A stretch of 64,000 nucleotides of DNA from CAYXLI01 sp964464925 (GTDB taxonomy: Bacteria; Acidobacteriota; Terriglobia; Bryobacterales; Bryobacteraceae), in contig CAYXLI010000017.1 of assembly GCA_964464925.1 (NCBI GenBank), positions 1 through 64,000 on the forward strand, read 5' to 3'. Below, one piece after another: positions 28,826-37,375 of the stretch (its first letter is position 1; the number at the start of each line of letters is the position of its first letter). The notes beneath the pieces are model-generated. The model did not search any database and was not told where the DNA came from. It saw nothing but the letters and a program-made list of their open reading frames with translations. The position numbers were made by a program, and so were the translations under genes.

Positions 28826-31654
28826 ATGGCCAGTCTCCTTGAAGAACTCGAATGGCGATCCTCAATGGCCGATCCGGATCGCGTCACACGATACCTCAGC
28901 CGCCTTCAGTCGGCACAGCCCGAAGCATTTCAGGAACTGTCGGAAAACCCTTCCACCAAGCCCCTGCTTCTGGCTGTCTTCGGCTACAGTAATTTCCTTT
29001 CCGAGGAGATCATCCAGCATCCCGATTGGCTTCGCCAATTAGGAAACGCGCAGGATCTTTACCGTGCTCTCTCGTCGGAAGAGTACATGGAACGGCTGGA
29101 GGAGTATCTCGGGCCCGATACCGGCGCTCCAGCCGCTCTCTCGCTGGCTGTCTTCCGCCGCCGTGAACTGCTGCGCATCCTGATCCGGGACGTGCTCGCC
29201 TACGGCACCCTGTCTGAAATCACACAGGAGATGTCCAGCCTGGCCGATTCCATCCTGGATGTGACATACCGCCGCATCCGGTCGGATCTGGTGAAGCGCT
29301 ACGGCACACCGAGATTTGTAGACATCGACGATGTTTCGAAGGAATGCGAGTTTTCCGTGATCGCGCTCGGCAAACTCGGTGGCGAAGAGTTGAACTACAG
29401 TTCGGATATCGACCTGATGTTCATCTATTCGGGCTCGGGCACCACCGATGGGCCGTACCCGATTACGAACAAGGAGTTCTTCAAAAAGGTCGCCAACCAG
29501 TACATTGACCTGCTCTCTACGTATACAGCCGAGGGCATGTGCTATCGGGTCGACCTCAGGCTTCGTCCCGACGGGCGGCTTGGCGAGATTTGTCTCTCGC
29601 TGGAAGGAATGAAGGCGTACTACGAAAAGCGCGCACGCGACTGGGAATTGCAGATGCTCATCAAGGCGCGCGTGGCCGCTGGAGAGAAAGGGCCGGGCAA
29701 GGAATTCCTCGATTTCGTCGAGCCGCGGATTTACGTGTCGACGCTGGACTTCTCGGCCGTGGAATCCGTCTCGCTAACCCGGGAGCGCATTCACGAGAAG
29801 CTCGCGAGCCGGCAGGCCCAGAAGGGCGGCGGCTCCGAACTGGATGTGAAGCTCGCGCGCGGAGGAATCCGCGATATCGAGTTCCTGGTGCAATGCCTCC
29901 AGCGGTTACATGGAGGGCGAGAGCCCTGGGTGCGTCATGGGGGCACATTGCTCGCACTGCGCCGGCTTCGCGACAAGGATTTTCTTTCCGATCCTGAATA
30001 CTCCAAGCTCGCCTCCGCCTACCAGTTCCTTCGTGACCTGGAGCACCGCCTGCAGTTCATGGATGACCGCCAGACGCACACACTGCCGACCCATCGCGAA
30101 GACCTGGACCTGCTTTCCAAGCGCATGCCGAAAGGCGAGCTCGGCCGCGCTGCGTCGGCGGACAGCCTGCTGCATGAACTGAACCTCCATCTGGAGGAGG
30201 TTCAGGAGACGTACGACCGCGTCATCCATTCGCAGCAGCCGCTGTACTACACTCCCGTGCCGTCATCCAGTTCGGTGCCGGTGAAGGTGTCGACTCCCGA
30301 TCTGGCTCCGAAAGAGGGAGCTACTAACCTGATCCGTGTTCTCGATCAGCGCGCACCGCAACTCGCGGCCGTAATCGCATCGAGTGCGTTGCGCCGCGGG
30401 TTCAAATACTTCGAGCATTTCCTCGAAAAAGTAATCGCCAACGGCGACCGGCTGCACCAACTCGACACGAACGAAGTTCTGGCTCGCGACATCATCGACC
30501 TCTTTGAAAACAGCCCGCACTTCTCGGAAGAACTCATGCGGAACCCCGAGTTGCTGGATCAGCTTGCATCCATTCGTGAGGAAGCCGCCGAGCCGGTCTT
30601 GTGGCAACAGGACGTGGAAGATCCCGCCGAACTGCGCCGTGTCTTCCGGCGCAGCATGCTGAGAATTCAGGCGCGCAGTATTTGCCTCGGCGTACCCATT
30701 TTCACCACGCTGCAGGAGACTTCGGATCTTGCCGACCTGGCCATCAACTCCGCTTATAACCTGGCGATCCGGCAGGTGCTCGCCTCGCATCCGCCGATCC
30801 GCGCCGACTACTTGCCTTCGGACCAGATGATGGTCATCGCAATGGGCCGGCTCGGCATGCGCGAGTTCGATCTCGGTTCGGATGCCGACCTGAACTTCGT
30901 GATCGCCGATGCTGATGCTGGCGAGCTGCGCTTCTGGACGCGGGTTGCCGAGCGGCTCATCGATCTCTTATCCGCCTATACAGGGGAGGGTACCGTCTTT
31001 GCCGTGGATACGCGCCTCAGGCCCAACGGCCGTGAGGGCACGCTCGTCCAAGCCGTGGGTATTTACAAGGAATACCTGCTGAATCGCGCGGAAGCTTGGG
31101 AAGGAATCACATACATGAAGTCCCGCGCCCTTGCGGGAAATGCTGAAAACGCAACGCGCTTTTTGCATGAACTACAGGAGGTAGATTGGCGGCGCTACGG
31201 GCAGAGCGGCCGGTCGAGAACCGACCTCCGTGCCATGCGCGCCCGGCTGGAACGCGAACAGGGTGAGCAGAATCCTCTGAAGGCCGGCGCCGGCGGTTAC
31301 TACGATATCGACTTCGCTCTTATGTACCTGCGGCTTAAGAGCGCCGGTATCTTCTTCAAGGTCCTCAACACGCCGGAGCGCATCGACGTAATCGAAAAGA
31401 TGGGCCATCTCGACCGGGAAGACGCCTCGTTCCTGCAGGACGCCGCCACTTTCTACCGCGCGCTCGACCACGGGCTCCGCGTCTACTCGGGACATGCGGA
31501 AGGCCGCCTGCCCGGCTCCGAGACCCACCTCGCTACACTCAGCAAACTGGTGCGGCGTTGGACTCCGGAGCGGCTGCACGATTTGCCGCTTCCGGAGAAA
31601 CTCGCGCAAATCCAGCGCGGTACCCGGGAATACTTCAGACGGCTTTTCGGCTAA
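28826..31654 (+). CDS. glnE: Bifunctional glutamine synthetase adenylyltransferase/adenylyl-removing enzyme
   Basis: GlnE adenylylates and deadenylylates glutamine synthetase in response to nitrogen status. The 942-residue length matches the family. Two nucleotidyltransferase halves are visible: 'LGKLGGEELNYSSDIDLMFIYS' with 'GMCYRVDLRLRPDGRLG', and 'MGRLGMREFDLGSDADLNFVIAD' with 'GTVFAVDTRLRPNGREG'; each carries the GxD-x-D metal site. The start is uncertain: TTG 28820, ATG 28826 and ATG 28865 are in frame, and none has a well-placed ribosome site. No glnB or glnA gene is in the window. Confidence 0.95.
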   Translation: MASLLEELEWRSSMADPDRVTRYLSRLQSAQPEAFQELSENPSTKPLLLAVFGYSNFLSEEIIQHPDWLRQLGNAQDLYRALSSEEYMERLEEYLGPDTGAPAALSLAVFRRRELLRILIRDVLAYGTLSEITQEMSSLADSILDVTYRRIRSDLVKRYGTPRFVDIDDVSKECEFSVIALGKLGGEELNYSSDIDLMFIYSGSGTTDGPYPITNKEFFKKVANQYIDLLSTYTAEGMCYRVDLRLRPDGRLGEICLSLEGMKAYYEKRARDWELQMLIKARVAAGEKGPGKEFLDFVEPRIYVSTLDFSAVESVSLTRERIHEKLASRQAQKGGGSELDVKLARGGIRDIEFLVQCLQRLHGGREPWVRHGGTLLALRRLRDKDFLSDPEYSKLASAYQFLRDLEHRLQFMDDRQTHTLPTHREDLDLLSKRMPKGELGRAASADSLLHELNLHLEEVQETYDRVIHSQQPLYYTPVPSSSSVPVKVSTPDLAPKEGATNLIRVLDQRAPQLAAVIASSALRRGFKYFEHFLEKVIANGDRLHQLDTNEVLARDIIDLFENSPHFSEELMRNPELLDQLASIREEAAEPVLWQQDVEDPAELRRVFRRSMLRIQARSICLGVPIFTTLQETSDLADLAINSAYNLAIRQVLASHPPIRADYLPSDQMMVIAMGRLGMREFDLGSDADLNFVIADADAGELRFWTRVAERLIDLLSAYTGEGTVFAVDTRLRPNGREGTLVQAVGIYKEYLLNRAEAWEGITYMKSRALAGNAENATRFLHELQEVDWRRYGQSGRSRTDLRAMRARLEREQGEQNPLKAGAGGYYDIDFALMYLRLKSAGIFFKVLNTPERIDVIEKMGHLDREDASFLQDAATFYRALDHGLRVYSGHAEGRLPGSETHLATLSKLVRRWTPERLHDLPLPEKLAQIQRGTREYFRRLFG

Positions 31655-31665
31655 TTTTCAGCCCT

Positions 31666-32491
31666 ATGTTCCGCACGTTTCTTGTTTGTACGCTCCTGCT
31701 CGCGGGGTGCTGCACGGCGCGCGCCGATTTGAGAAATCCCCAGACGCCGCTGGAACGCGCGTTTGAACGTCTCTACAATCTCGACTTCACTTCCGCCCAC
31801 CGCATTCTGGATGCATACGTAGATCAGCATCCCGAGGACCCGGTCGCGGACAGCACGCGAGCTTCGGCCTATCTGTTTGAGGAATTACAGCGTCTGCAAA
31901 TTCTAGAGTGAGTTCTTCGCCAGTGATAAACGTGTCGCCGATAGACACCGTCCGCAATCGCCGGACCCCACCTTACGCGCTCACTTCTTTCAGAGCCTGG
32001 AGCAGTGCCAGCAGAAAGCGCGAAAGGTTCTGGCGCTGCATCCTGAGGATGCGCAGGCACTCTTCGCCATGACTCTTAGTTACGGGCTTTTGGGGGATTA
32101 TGTCTCTCTCGTGGATAAGAAACAGTGGGCTAGTTTTTCTTCCATTAAGCAGTCTAACGACTGGGCTACGAAACTGTTACAAAAGCATCCTGATTTTACT
32201 GATGGTTATCTCACCAGCGGCCTGACTGAATACATCGTGGGGAGTCTTCCGTTCTTCTTGCGATGGTTCGTCAGGATCGACGGTGTGGAGGGCAGTAAAG
32301 ACGCCGGCCGGTTGAAGCTGGAACGGGTCGCCACTTCCGGAAAATACCTGGAACCGTTTGCAAAAGTTCTACTGGCGTTGTACTGGGTACGTGAGAAGCA
32401 GCCCGGCATGGCGGTTCCCTTACTGTCGGAACTCTCCTTGCGTTTTCCCGAGAATACACTGTATCGCCTCGAACTTTACAAACTGCGGTGA
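31666..32491 (+). pseudogene. Exported TPR-like protein split by a frameshift
   Basis: ATG 31666 starts a leader peptide with a lipobox-like 'LLLAGCCTARA', then 'ERAFERLYNLDFTSAHRILDAYVDQHPEDPVAD' and ends at TGA 31909-31911 after 82 codons. A second frame, open from 31907 after a TAG at 31904-31906, continues the same protein ('SEFFASDKRVADRH', 'KVLALHPEDAQALFAMTLSYGLLGDYVSL') to a stop at 32489-32491. The two pieces fit end to end ('RLQILE' + 'SEFF'), as if AG had been lost from a GAGAGTGAG at 31906-31912. The intact product would be about 275 residues with TPR-like helices, a common kind of acidobacterial envelope protein. It could be a true pseudogene or a sequence error. Confidence 0.75.
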
Positions 32492-32583
32492 ACGGTTACG
32501 TACCAGGAGGCCAAGAGTTCACAGTTAAATTTTCGGAATTAGCTGGCATATCCGGCAAAAGCGTCCTAGAGTAAGATTAAAGA

Positions 32584-32609
32584 AACCTTATCCGGAAACG
32601 GATCAGGTT
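32584..32609 (+). promoter_or_regulatory. Hairpin with GAAA loop in the leader of the receiver gene
   Basis: AACCTTATCCG (32584-32594) pairs with CGGATCAGGTT (32599-32609) with one mismatch around a GAAA tetraloop. It ends nine bases before the GGAGG (32619-32623) of the next gene. It may be a regulatory 5' structure or a weak terminator for the broken gene upstream; the following T-run is only three bases. Confidence 0.4.
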
Positions 32610-32628
32610 TGTCCCCCTGGAGGTCCCT

Positions 32629-33084
32629 ATGTTGGCATCCACCTCGAGGCTTCATTCCTCGTTACCCACCCCCGAATCCATTTCTGTACTTGTGGTTAGT
32701 GCAAACAAAGACGACTACTCCGCGGTGTGCCGGATCTTGCGTCACGGACAGTGGCGGATCACCCGTGCTGGATCGTACTCTGAGGCCCGGAACATGATGG
32801 AAAAACAGCCGTTCGCGGTTGTGCTGTGTGAAAAAGAACTACCAGATGGTGGCTGGCGGGATATGGTGCGGCATTGCAGTGAGTCTCAGAACCCACCATC
32901 GTTACTGGTAATCTCGCGTTATGCAGATGACAACCTCTGGTCCGAGGTGTTGAATACAGGCGGCTACGACGTTCTTCCGAAGCCGTTCGATTGTGGCGAA
33001 GTTACGCGAGTCATTGGCATGGCTTGGCGTCATTCCCTCTCTGCCTGGCTGCGGAAGAAGAACGTCGCATCAGCCTTCGCTTAA
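32629..33084 (+). CDS. Degenerate response-regulator receiver protein (stand-alone)
   Basis: The 151-residue protein has the receiver-domain pattern at about 17-135 and no output domain. The phospho-acceptor Asp appears to be Glu68 in 'VVLCEKELPDGGW', and the acidic pair that binds Mg2+ is replaced by 'VVSANKDD'. The conserved Ser96 ('VISRY') and Lys118 ('VLPKPF') remain. A receiver with Glu at the acceptor site cannot be phosphorylated normally and may be locked in an active-like state. GGAGG at 32619-32623 fixes ATG 32629. No histidine kinase is adjacent. Confidence 0.8.
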   Translation: MLASTSRLHSSLPTPESISVLVVSANKDDYSAVCRILRHGQWRITRAGSYSEARNMMEKQPFAVVLCEKELPDGGWRDMVRHCSESQNPPSLLVISRYADDNLWSEVLNTGGYDVLPKPFDCGEVTRVIGMAWRHSLSAWLRKKNVASAFA

Positions 33085-33103
33085 CCAACCATTTGTAGGA
33101 TTT

Positions 33104-34138
33104 TCAGGCAGCCGGACCCGCGGGCACTTTCGCCGAAAAACTCCAGTGTGTGTATAGTGAGTATCCGACTGCCAGAAGCATTCCCGGTATCCACCAGAAG
33201 AGGCCTATCTTTAACCCGTCCGCACCTGCCGCTGAATTATAGACCGTCAGGCCGCCATTCCCCCGGTTCGACGGAAGCACGAATGGAAAAAGGGCGAATG
33301 CTGCGGCGGCGAGCAACGCCGCGACAAAAAGCGAATACGAATGGAACGCCCACAGTTCCTTTCCTTTTTTGACAGCCAAGTAAGCTCCTGCGAGCCCTAT
33401 CACCTCAAGTACAGGAAAAACATACCCCCAAGGCATGGATGCAAGGTTCTGCGGCGCCTGCGGCTGTACCTTGAAAATCACGGGCGTCAGAAACGCAGTG
33501 TAAACTGCCGCCGCTGGCATTCCCAGCTTCGCCAACCGCACAGCCCTTGCCTGCAACTCGCCCGTAAGTCTGTAATTCAACCATAGTGCGCCCTGCGTTC
33601 CGACAACGATCAACGCCTGCAGTCCCACCAGGAGAGTGAACCAGTCGATTACGCCCGTGGATCCGGTCAGTTGAAGATTCGTCCATAGCGGCAGAAAAAA
33701 TTCGGCATTCGCGTCCAGAGGAACGCCGCGAATCAGGTTCCCGAGGGCTACGCCGAAGAACAGAATCAGCATGCCACTGGCGATACAAAAGCCCGCGTCC
33801 CAGATCGGACTCCATACCGGCCCCGAAACATGGTTCCGTAACTCGATCGACAATCCCCGCGCCATCAGCAGCCAAAGCACGATCATCAGCGGCAGATAGA
33901 ATCCACTGAAGCTTGACGCGTAGAGCCGCGGAAATGCGAAGAACGCCGTGCCGCCCGCGGCAAGCAGCCACACTTCGTTGGCATCCCAGAACGGTCCGAT
34001 GGCGGCGACCATTTGACGCCGTTCATTGTCAGTGCGCGCAAGCCCCAAATGGAGAATGCCCACGCCGAGGTCATAGCCATCCAGCAGCACATACCCTGCC
34101 AGCAGAAAACTTAGAAAGCAGAACCAGAGGCCCTCCAT
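33104..34138 (-). CDS. cydB: Cytochrome bd ubiquinol oxidase subunit II
   Basis: The 344-residue integral membrane protein pairs with CydA in a quinol oxidase that reduces oxygen to water with high affinity. Multiple membrane helices are clear, beginning 'LWFCFLSFLLAGYVLLDGYDLGVGILHL', where 'DGYDLGVG' is the CydB signature, and 'FWDANEVWLLAAGGTAFFAFP' follows as in the family. It begins immediately after the cydA stop with no gap. No CydX-like small gene or cydDC was recognised. Confidence 0.95.
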   Translation of the reverse strand: MEGLWFCFLSFLLAGYVLLDGYDLGVGILHLGLARTDNERRQMVAAIGPFWDANEVWLLAAGGTAFFAFPRLYASSFSGFYLPLMIVLWLLMARGLSIELRNHVSGPVWSPIWDAGFCIASGMLILFFGVALGNLIRGVPLDANAEFFLPLWTNLQLTGSTGVIDWFTLLVGLQALIVVGTQGALWLNYRLTGELQARAVRLAKLGMPAAAVYTAFLTPVIFKVQPQAPQNLASMPWGYVFPVLEVIGLAGAYLAVKKGKELWAFHSYSLFVAALLAAAAFALFPFVLPSNRGNGGLTVYNSAAGADGLKIGLFWWIPGMLLAVGYSLYTHWSFSAKVPAGPAA

Positions 34139-35470
34139 TTAATGCGCCCTCTCCGCGACCGGACCATGCTCGACCTCACGATATATAAGGAAAAGGAATA
34201 AAATCCCGAGCAGCATATAGATGCCCATGAATCCGATCAGAGTAAACAGTACATTGCCGGAGGAGACCAACGCTGACGCACCCTTGGCAGTCGGCATCAG
34301 TTTGTAAACCAGCCACGGCTGCCGGCCGAGTTCGGCCGTCATCCACCCAGCCGTATTCGCAATGTAAGGGAACGGAAAAGTCAGCATTAGTGTCCACAAC
34401 AGTGGCTTCGCGGTGAACAGAATTCCGCGCCACAGCGCGAATGCGCAAACGAACATCACCGCGATGAAAATCGTCCCGAGCCCGATCATGATGTGGAACG
34501 AATAGAACAGCAGCGGTACATTGTCTGGCCATTCGTTCCGGTTGTATTCGTTCAGCCCCTTCACTTCCGCATTCCAGCGCAGATAGGTGACGAAGCTGAG
34601 CGCCTTCGGAATTTCGATTGGATTATCCAGGCGCAGCTTTTCCGTATCCGGCTGTCCGATCATGGTCATCGGGGCGCCGCTTTGCGTCTCGAATAATCCC
34701 TCCATCGCAGCCAAAGTCGGCGCTTGATACCGGGCCACATTCTTGCCTTGCGCATCACCTGTTGGAAACAGCAGAAAGATGGACGCGAGCAGACCGGAGC
34801 TAACGCCGAGTGTCACAAAGGTCCGGGCCTGTTCCTCATGTTTCCGATTCAAAAGGTAGAACGCTCCCACGGCTGCCATGACAAACGAAGCCGTCACCAC
34901 AGATCCGGTCATGTTGTGAAGATACTGCCAGAAGGCCCAGGGGTTCAGCAGCAACGCAGATACATCATTCAATGCGAAATCCCCATTCGGCAGTTGGGTA
35001 TATCCCACCGGGTGCTGCATCCACGCGTCCGTTACGATGATGAAGAAGCCCGACAACCACGAGCCGAGAAAGACAAAGAACGCAGCCAACCAGTGGCCGA
35101 TCTGTCCCAGACGCTGCTCTCCGAAAAGGAATAGCCCCAGAAAACTCGATTCCATGAAGAACGAGAACACTCCTTCCATCGCGAGTGTCTGCCCGATTAC
35201 GCCTCCACCTGCCCTCGAGAACCGCGACCAGTTCGTACCGAACTGGAATTCCATAGGGATTCCGGTTACGACTCCCATGGCAAAGTTGACAGCAAAGATG
35301 CGCGCCCAGAAGCGGGCGGCCTCGTTGTATTTCTCCTGGTTTGTTCGCAGTGCTAGTGTCTTCAGGACCAGGATCAGCAGTGCCAGACCCATTGTGAGTT
35401 GTGGAAACAGGTAGTGAAAGGTGATTGTGAAGGCGAAGTGCAGCCGGTGGAGCGCTAACGCAGAGTCCAT
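34139..35470 (-). CDS. cydA: Cytochrome bd ubiquinol oxidase subunit I, short Q-loop type
   Basis: This 443-residue subunit carries the three haems. 'LHRLHFAFTITFHYLFPQLTMG' at the N-terminus contains the haem b595 His region, 'NFAMGVVTGIPMEFQFGTNWSRF' and 'MEGVFSFFMESSFLGLFLFG' follow, and 'AGWMTAELGRQPWLVY' holds the conserved GRQPW. At 443 residues it is about 80 shorter than E. coli CydA, as expected for the short quinol-loop subgroup that includes cyanide-insensitive oxidases. The divergent methyltransferase gene begins 56 bases away. It would support respiration at low oxygen. Confidence 0.95.
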   Translation of the reverse strand: MDSALALHRLHFAFTITFHYLFPQLTMGLALLILVLKTLALRTNQEKYNEAARFWARIFAVNFAMGVVTGIPMEFQFGTNWSRFSRAGGGVIGQTLAMEGVFSFFMESSFLGLFLFGEQRLGQIGHWLAAFFVFLGSWLSGFFIIVTDAWMQHPVGYTQLPNGDFALNDVSALLLNPWAFWQYLHNMTGSVVTASFVMAAVGAFYLLNRKHEEQARTFVTLGVSSGLLASIFLLFPTGDAQGKNVARYQAPTLAAMEGLFETQSGAPMTMIGQPDTEKLRLDNPIEIPKALSFVTYLRWNAEVKGLNEYNRNEWPDNVPLLFYSFHIMIGLGTIFIAVMFVCAFALWRGILFTAKPLLWTLMLTFPFPYIANTAGWMTAELGRQPWLVYKLMPTAKGASALVSSGNVLFTLIGFMGIYMLLGILFLFLIYREVEHGPVAERAH

Positions 35471-35526
35471 ATCCGTTGCTCACCACCATCATGCCACTAA
35501 AGCACAAAGGCTACAGTAGGAAGAAC

Positions 35527-36474
35527 ATGACGCGTGAAGAAATCGAGGCAGATCCGCTGTTCCGGTTCCGTTGGTATCACCACCTGGAGCTAGCGCCCGG
35601 TCTATTCACCGCCACAGAAGGGCACGCGAACGTTATCCTCACTCGCACGCTGCTGCGCGGTTGCGAGGTACGTGATCGATCCTGCCTCGACATAGGTGCA
35701 ATGGACGGCATGATGTCCTGGCTAATGGAACGCCGGGGTGCGAGGCATGTCACCGCGTATGACCGGCGGTCCCGTCTGGATGAGCAATATTCGAATGGAG
35801 ACCGGTTCCGCTTCGTTCACAAAATCTTCAATTCCAAGGTGGATCTCATCTGGAACGTGCCGCTCCGCGATCTGCCGCAGGCTGCGGCGCCGTCGGACGT
35901 CGTCGTGTTTTCGGGCGTGCTCTACCATATGTTCGATCCGATGAGCGGCCTGGCCACGGCGCGCGGCCTGGTGCGCAATGGCGGCCTGATGGTGATCGAA
36001 ACGGCGGCCATTCTGGATAATTCCATGTCCATGTATTTCAACGCGGACGGCCGGTTCCACCCGTGGATGGATTACTGGTTCGTTTCACTGGATTGCTGCG
36101 ACTATCTGCTGCGATACTTCCATCTTCGGGTTCTGGACTGCTGTCATCTTTATTGCTTCGAATCGCACGGGAAGCACCTCATCCGCCTTGGTCTCGTATG
36201 CCGGGCCGTCCCGGGATATCTCGGCGGGAAGGAAGATCCCTGGATGAAACTCCAGGACACTGGCCTGATCGATCCGGACTTCAACGAGTGCCTGGACTGG
36301 CCGCGCGTGGAAAGTGACGCTCCAGATGTTCCGTACCAAACGTCCGGATACCCGCTCGTAATGCGTGACGATGTGGATTCCGTGGATATCTGGCAGTCCA
36401 TCCGCCAGCAACAGCCGCTAAGTGTCACCGAGTTTCACCACCTGCGAACGTTGCAATTAGACGACGAGTTCTAA
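35527..36474 (+). CDS. Class I SAM-dependent methyltransferase (CmoB/DUF1698-like)
   Basis: The 315-residue protein has motif I 'SCLDIGAMDGMMSWLMERRGA' and 'DVVVFSGVLYHMFDPMSGLATARGLVRNGGLMVIET', a pattern shared with the CmoB/DUF1698 group of methyltransferases and many sugar or lipid methyltransferases. The substrate is unknown. ATG 35527 follows AGGAAG at 35516-35521; a frame start at 35476 would invade the cydA promoter region. It lies 55 bases upstream of the carotenoid operon in the same direction and might be its first gene. Confidence 0.75.
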   Translation: MTREEIEADPLFRFRWYHHLELAPGLFTATEGHANVILTRTLLRGCEVRDRSCLDIGAMDGMMSWLMERRGARHVTAYDRRSRLDEQYSNGDRFRFVHKIFNSKVDLIWNVPLRDLPQAAAPSDVVVFSGVLYHMFDPMSGLATARGLVRNGGLMVIETAAILDNSMSMYFNADGRFHPWMDYWFVSLDCCDYLLRYFHLRVLDCCHLYCFESHGKHLIRLGLVCRAVPGYLGGKEDPWMKLQDTGLIDPDFNECLDWPRVESDAPDVPYQTSGYPLVMRDDVDSVDIWQSIRQQQPLSVTEFHHLRTLQLDDEF

Positions 36475-36529
36475 GTCCACCAAAACTCTTACATCGCCGG
36501 GTTGGGGAACGAATCTCATACTTACGGCT

Positions 36530-37375
36530 ATGACCAGTCCGGCGATTCCCGTTCCTCAGCCGCATAGTGACAAGCAGTCTATCGAGGCGTATTTGCAATA
36601 CGTTCTGCGCTGCAAGACGATGCCCGATGGAGGGCCAGTTCATGAGGCAATGCGCTATGCCGCGCTAGGGACGGCACAGCGCATCCGGCCGATTCTGGCC
36701 TTACGGGTGGCCCGGATGTTAGGGGTGCATTCGGGCCACGTCGTTCGGATGGGCGCGGCTGTCGAATTGATCCATTGTGCTTCGCTGATTGTAGACGACC
36801 TGCCTTGTATGGATAACGGCTACGAGCGCCGCGGCCGTCCAGCCGCGCACATTGCGTTTGGCGAAGCCACCGCGATTCTGGCGGCGTTCGGGCTCGTCGC
36901 CCTCGCAGGCCGCATGGTCCTGGATGAGCCCGCATCGGCTGACGAAATGACGCGCCTGCGCGACTTTCAGGCTAGACTTCTTGGCGTGCTCGATGTGGGT
37001 GGCTTGATCGCCGGCCAGGCACTGGACCTGGCAGCCTCCGGCCCAATGCTTCACACCGGGCGCCTCCGGGTTATGGAGTTAAAGACGGTGCCGTTGTTCG
37101 ACCTTGCCGTCCGGGCCGGCCTGACACTCGCGGACGTAGGGGAGCCGGAGAGCCGTGCGCTTCTTTCGTTCGGGAGGCATTACGGAATCGCATTTCAGAT
37201 GGCCGACGATCTCGCCGATGGCGAGCAAACGGAGCTTCGTCCCATCGAGCATCACCTCGCGCGTGCGGGTCAGGCGTTGGCGGAGTTCGGTGATGGCGCA
37301 TTGGAGCTGAGCGCCGCCATCCATTTGTTGGAATCCAAGATCGCGCCGGTCCGGCCATTGTCCCCGATCCAATGA
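36530..37375 (+). CDS. crtE: Polyprenyl diphosphate synthase, probable geranylgeranyl diphosphate synthase
   Basis: The 281-residue trans-prenyltransferase has a first Asp-rich motif 'IVDDLPCMDN' (DDxxxxD) and a second 'QMADDLAD' (DDxxD), which bind the diphosphates through Mg2+. The DDxxxxD form is usual for bacterial GGPP/FPP synthases. It opens the carotenoid operon and would supply GGPP to CrtB. The product chain length is inferred from context. It overlaps crtI by four bases. Confidence 0.88.
   Translation: MTSPAIPVPQPHSDKQSIEAYLQYVLRCKTMPDGGPVHEAMRYAALGTAQRIRPILALRVARMLGVHSGHVVRMGAAVELIHCASLIVDDLPCMDNGYERRGRPAAHIAFGEATAILAAFGLVALAGRMVLDEPASADEMTRLRDFQARLLGVLDVGGLIAGQALDLAASGPMLHTGRLRVMELKTVPLFDLAVRAGLTLADVGEPESRALLSFGRHYGIAFQMADDLADGEQTELRPIEHHLARAGQALAEFGDGALELSAAIHLLESKIAPVRPLSPIQ

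Noticed and set aside
31907..32491. Second half of the broken gene as an independent gene
   Set aside because: The only ATG is 160 bases in, lacks a ribosome site, and the preceding codons continue the upstream protein sensibly.
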